From: Paracoccaceae bacterium
GTDB lineage: Bacteria; Pseudomonadota; Alphaproteobacteria; Rhodobacterales; Rhodobacteraceae
NCBI GenBank assembly: GCA_003545125.1
Contig: DQCI01000112.1
Coordinates: 13,546 to 19,475 of the forward strand
Length of the DNA: 5,930 nt
Reading direction: 5' to 3'
Shown piece by piece: positions 5,594 to 5,930 of this stretch. Both the position numbers and the translations under genes were made by a program. Position 1 is the first letter of the stretch; each line of letters begins with the position of its first letter. The notes below the pieces were generated by a model. That model was given only the letters and a program-made list of their open reading frames with translations, made no database searches and was not told the DNA's origin.

Positions 5594-5827
5594 CTAGGTC
5601 TTCGGTGACCAGCGCATCTTCATGTAACGCGTGCCACCGCTGAGCTCTTCGAGCATCTGGGCAAGGCGCTTTTCGCGCGTCTCTGGCCGTTTCGCCCGGG
5701 CGATCCAGCCGAGGTAGTCGTTGCGCTGATAGGGCGGGCGCGCGGCGTAGGCGGCGCGCAGGTTTGCAGCGTCGAGCCGGGCGGCGATGTCGTCGGGCAT
5801 CGGGTTCCGCGGACGTTTGAGGGTCAT
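5594..5827 (-). CDS. OmdA/YdeI-type small protein
   Basis: This 77-residue protein matches the C-terminal region of YdeI/OmpD-associated (OmdA) proteins: a basic MTLKRPRNPMPDD opening, then RPPYQRNDYLGWIARAKRPE (39-58), a basic helix containing REKRLAQMLEEL, and the closing GG-RYMKM. The N-terminal domain of full-length YdeI proteins is absent, so it is an OmdA-only version. The family has been linked to bacteriocin or peptide resistance by name, but its biochemical role is undefined. The start chosen is ATG at 5827. The open frame continues to 5911, but that would overlap the divergent Sir2 start at 5880, and the extra residues look unlike the family. ATG at residue 10 is a further option; no strong Shine-Dalgarno decides. 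It is divergent from the Sir2 gene, with 52 bp between. Confidence 0.8.
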   Translation of the reverse strand: MTLKRPRNPMPDDIAARLDAANLRAAYAARPPYQRNDYLGWIARAKRPETREKRLAQMLEELSGGTRYMKMRWSPKT

Positions 5828-5879
5828 GGCCGAAGCGTGATGGCTGGACGCAGCTCCGTCAAGCGGGCAGGCTTGGCGC

Positions 5880-5930
5880 ATGAAGATCGTGATCCTAACC
5901 GGGGCCGGCATCTCGGCGGAAAGCGGGCTG
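5880..5930 (+). CDS. cobB: Sir2-family NAD-dependent protein deacylase (partial, 5' end only)
   Basis: Only the first 17 residues are in the window: MKIVILTGAGISAESGL. The first strand followed by TGAGIS-ESG is the hallmark NAD-binding start of bacterial sirtuins of the CobB/class III type, which remove acetyl or succinyl groups from lysines using NAD+ and release nicotinamide. The very short lead before GAGIS matches the compact bacterial form. A weak GGCAGG lies eight bases before the ATG. The rest of the gene, including the zinc site and the catalytic His, lies beyond the edge. Confidence 0.85.
   Translation, partial: MKIVILTGAGISAESGL

Noticed and set aside
5828..5911. N-terminal extension of the OmdA-type protein
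   Set aside because: It overlaps the start of the divergent sirtuin gene, and the family-like sequence begins at MTLKRP.
1..5930. Defence system, CRISPR array, mobile element or tRNA
   Set aside because: No spaced repeat array, transposase, integrase, terminal repeats or cloverleaf was seen; all recognisable genes are housekeeping or conserved hypothetical.

Overview
The window reads as ordinary chromosomal DNA from an alphaproteobacterium, most likely of the Rhodobacterales. The evidence is high GC, a ClpS ending in the IAETKV / [10 protein letters not shown] type of tail, a D-alanyl-D-alanine carboxypeptidase that ends in a SPOR-like domain, and an SDR of a divergent type that I remember from that order. 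The order is inferred from remembered family resemblance, not from a search. I see no tRNA, rRNA, CRISPR array, insertion sequence, phage gene or transposon end.

Layout. Three genes read leftward from about 2440 to 14: clpS (N-degron adaptor), an rsmC-like 16S rRNA guanine-N2 methyltransferase, and, after a 200-bp gap, an SDR-family protein that lacks the catalytic Tyr and Lys. The SDR stop codon overlaps a possible ATG of a further leftward gene cut by the window edge. Reading rightward from 2539 are a HAD-family hydrolase and, after 241 bp, a secreted D-Ala-D-Ala carboxypeptidase (GTG start at 3482), closed by a clear intrinsic terminator at 5021-5054. Beyond it, a small four-helix membrane protein of unknown function (5082-5507) and a 77-residue OmdA/YdeI-type protein (5594-5827) read leftward. 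A Sir2-type NAD-dependent deacylase starts at 5880, divergent from the latter, and runs out of the window.

The genes do not form one obvious pathway. ClpS and RsmC belong to protein and ribosome quality control, and the carboxypeptidase to peptidoglycan maturation. The HAD protein, the membrane protein and the OmdA protein have no defined substrate.

I found no convincing undescribed multi-gene system. The points most worth a second look are: (1) the SDR with Phe and Ala in place of the YxxxK residues, plus an acidic insert built from a 15-bp tandem duplication; (2) complementary hexamers in the carboxypeptidase leader (ACAGGT, ACCTGT, ACAGGT), the last of which contains the Shine-Dalgarno sequence and encloses a strong GC hairpin, so the leader could switch structure; and (3) a GTTC-N6-GTTC direct repeat just in front of clpS, one base short of the alphaproteobacterial LexA box. 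All regulatory proposals are inferences from sequence.
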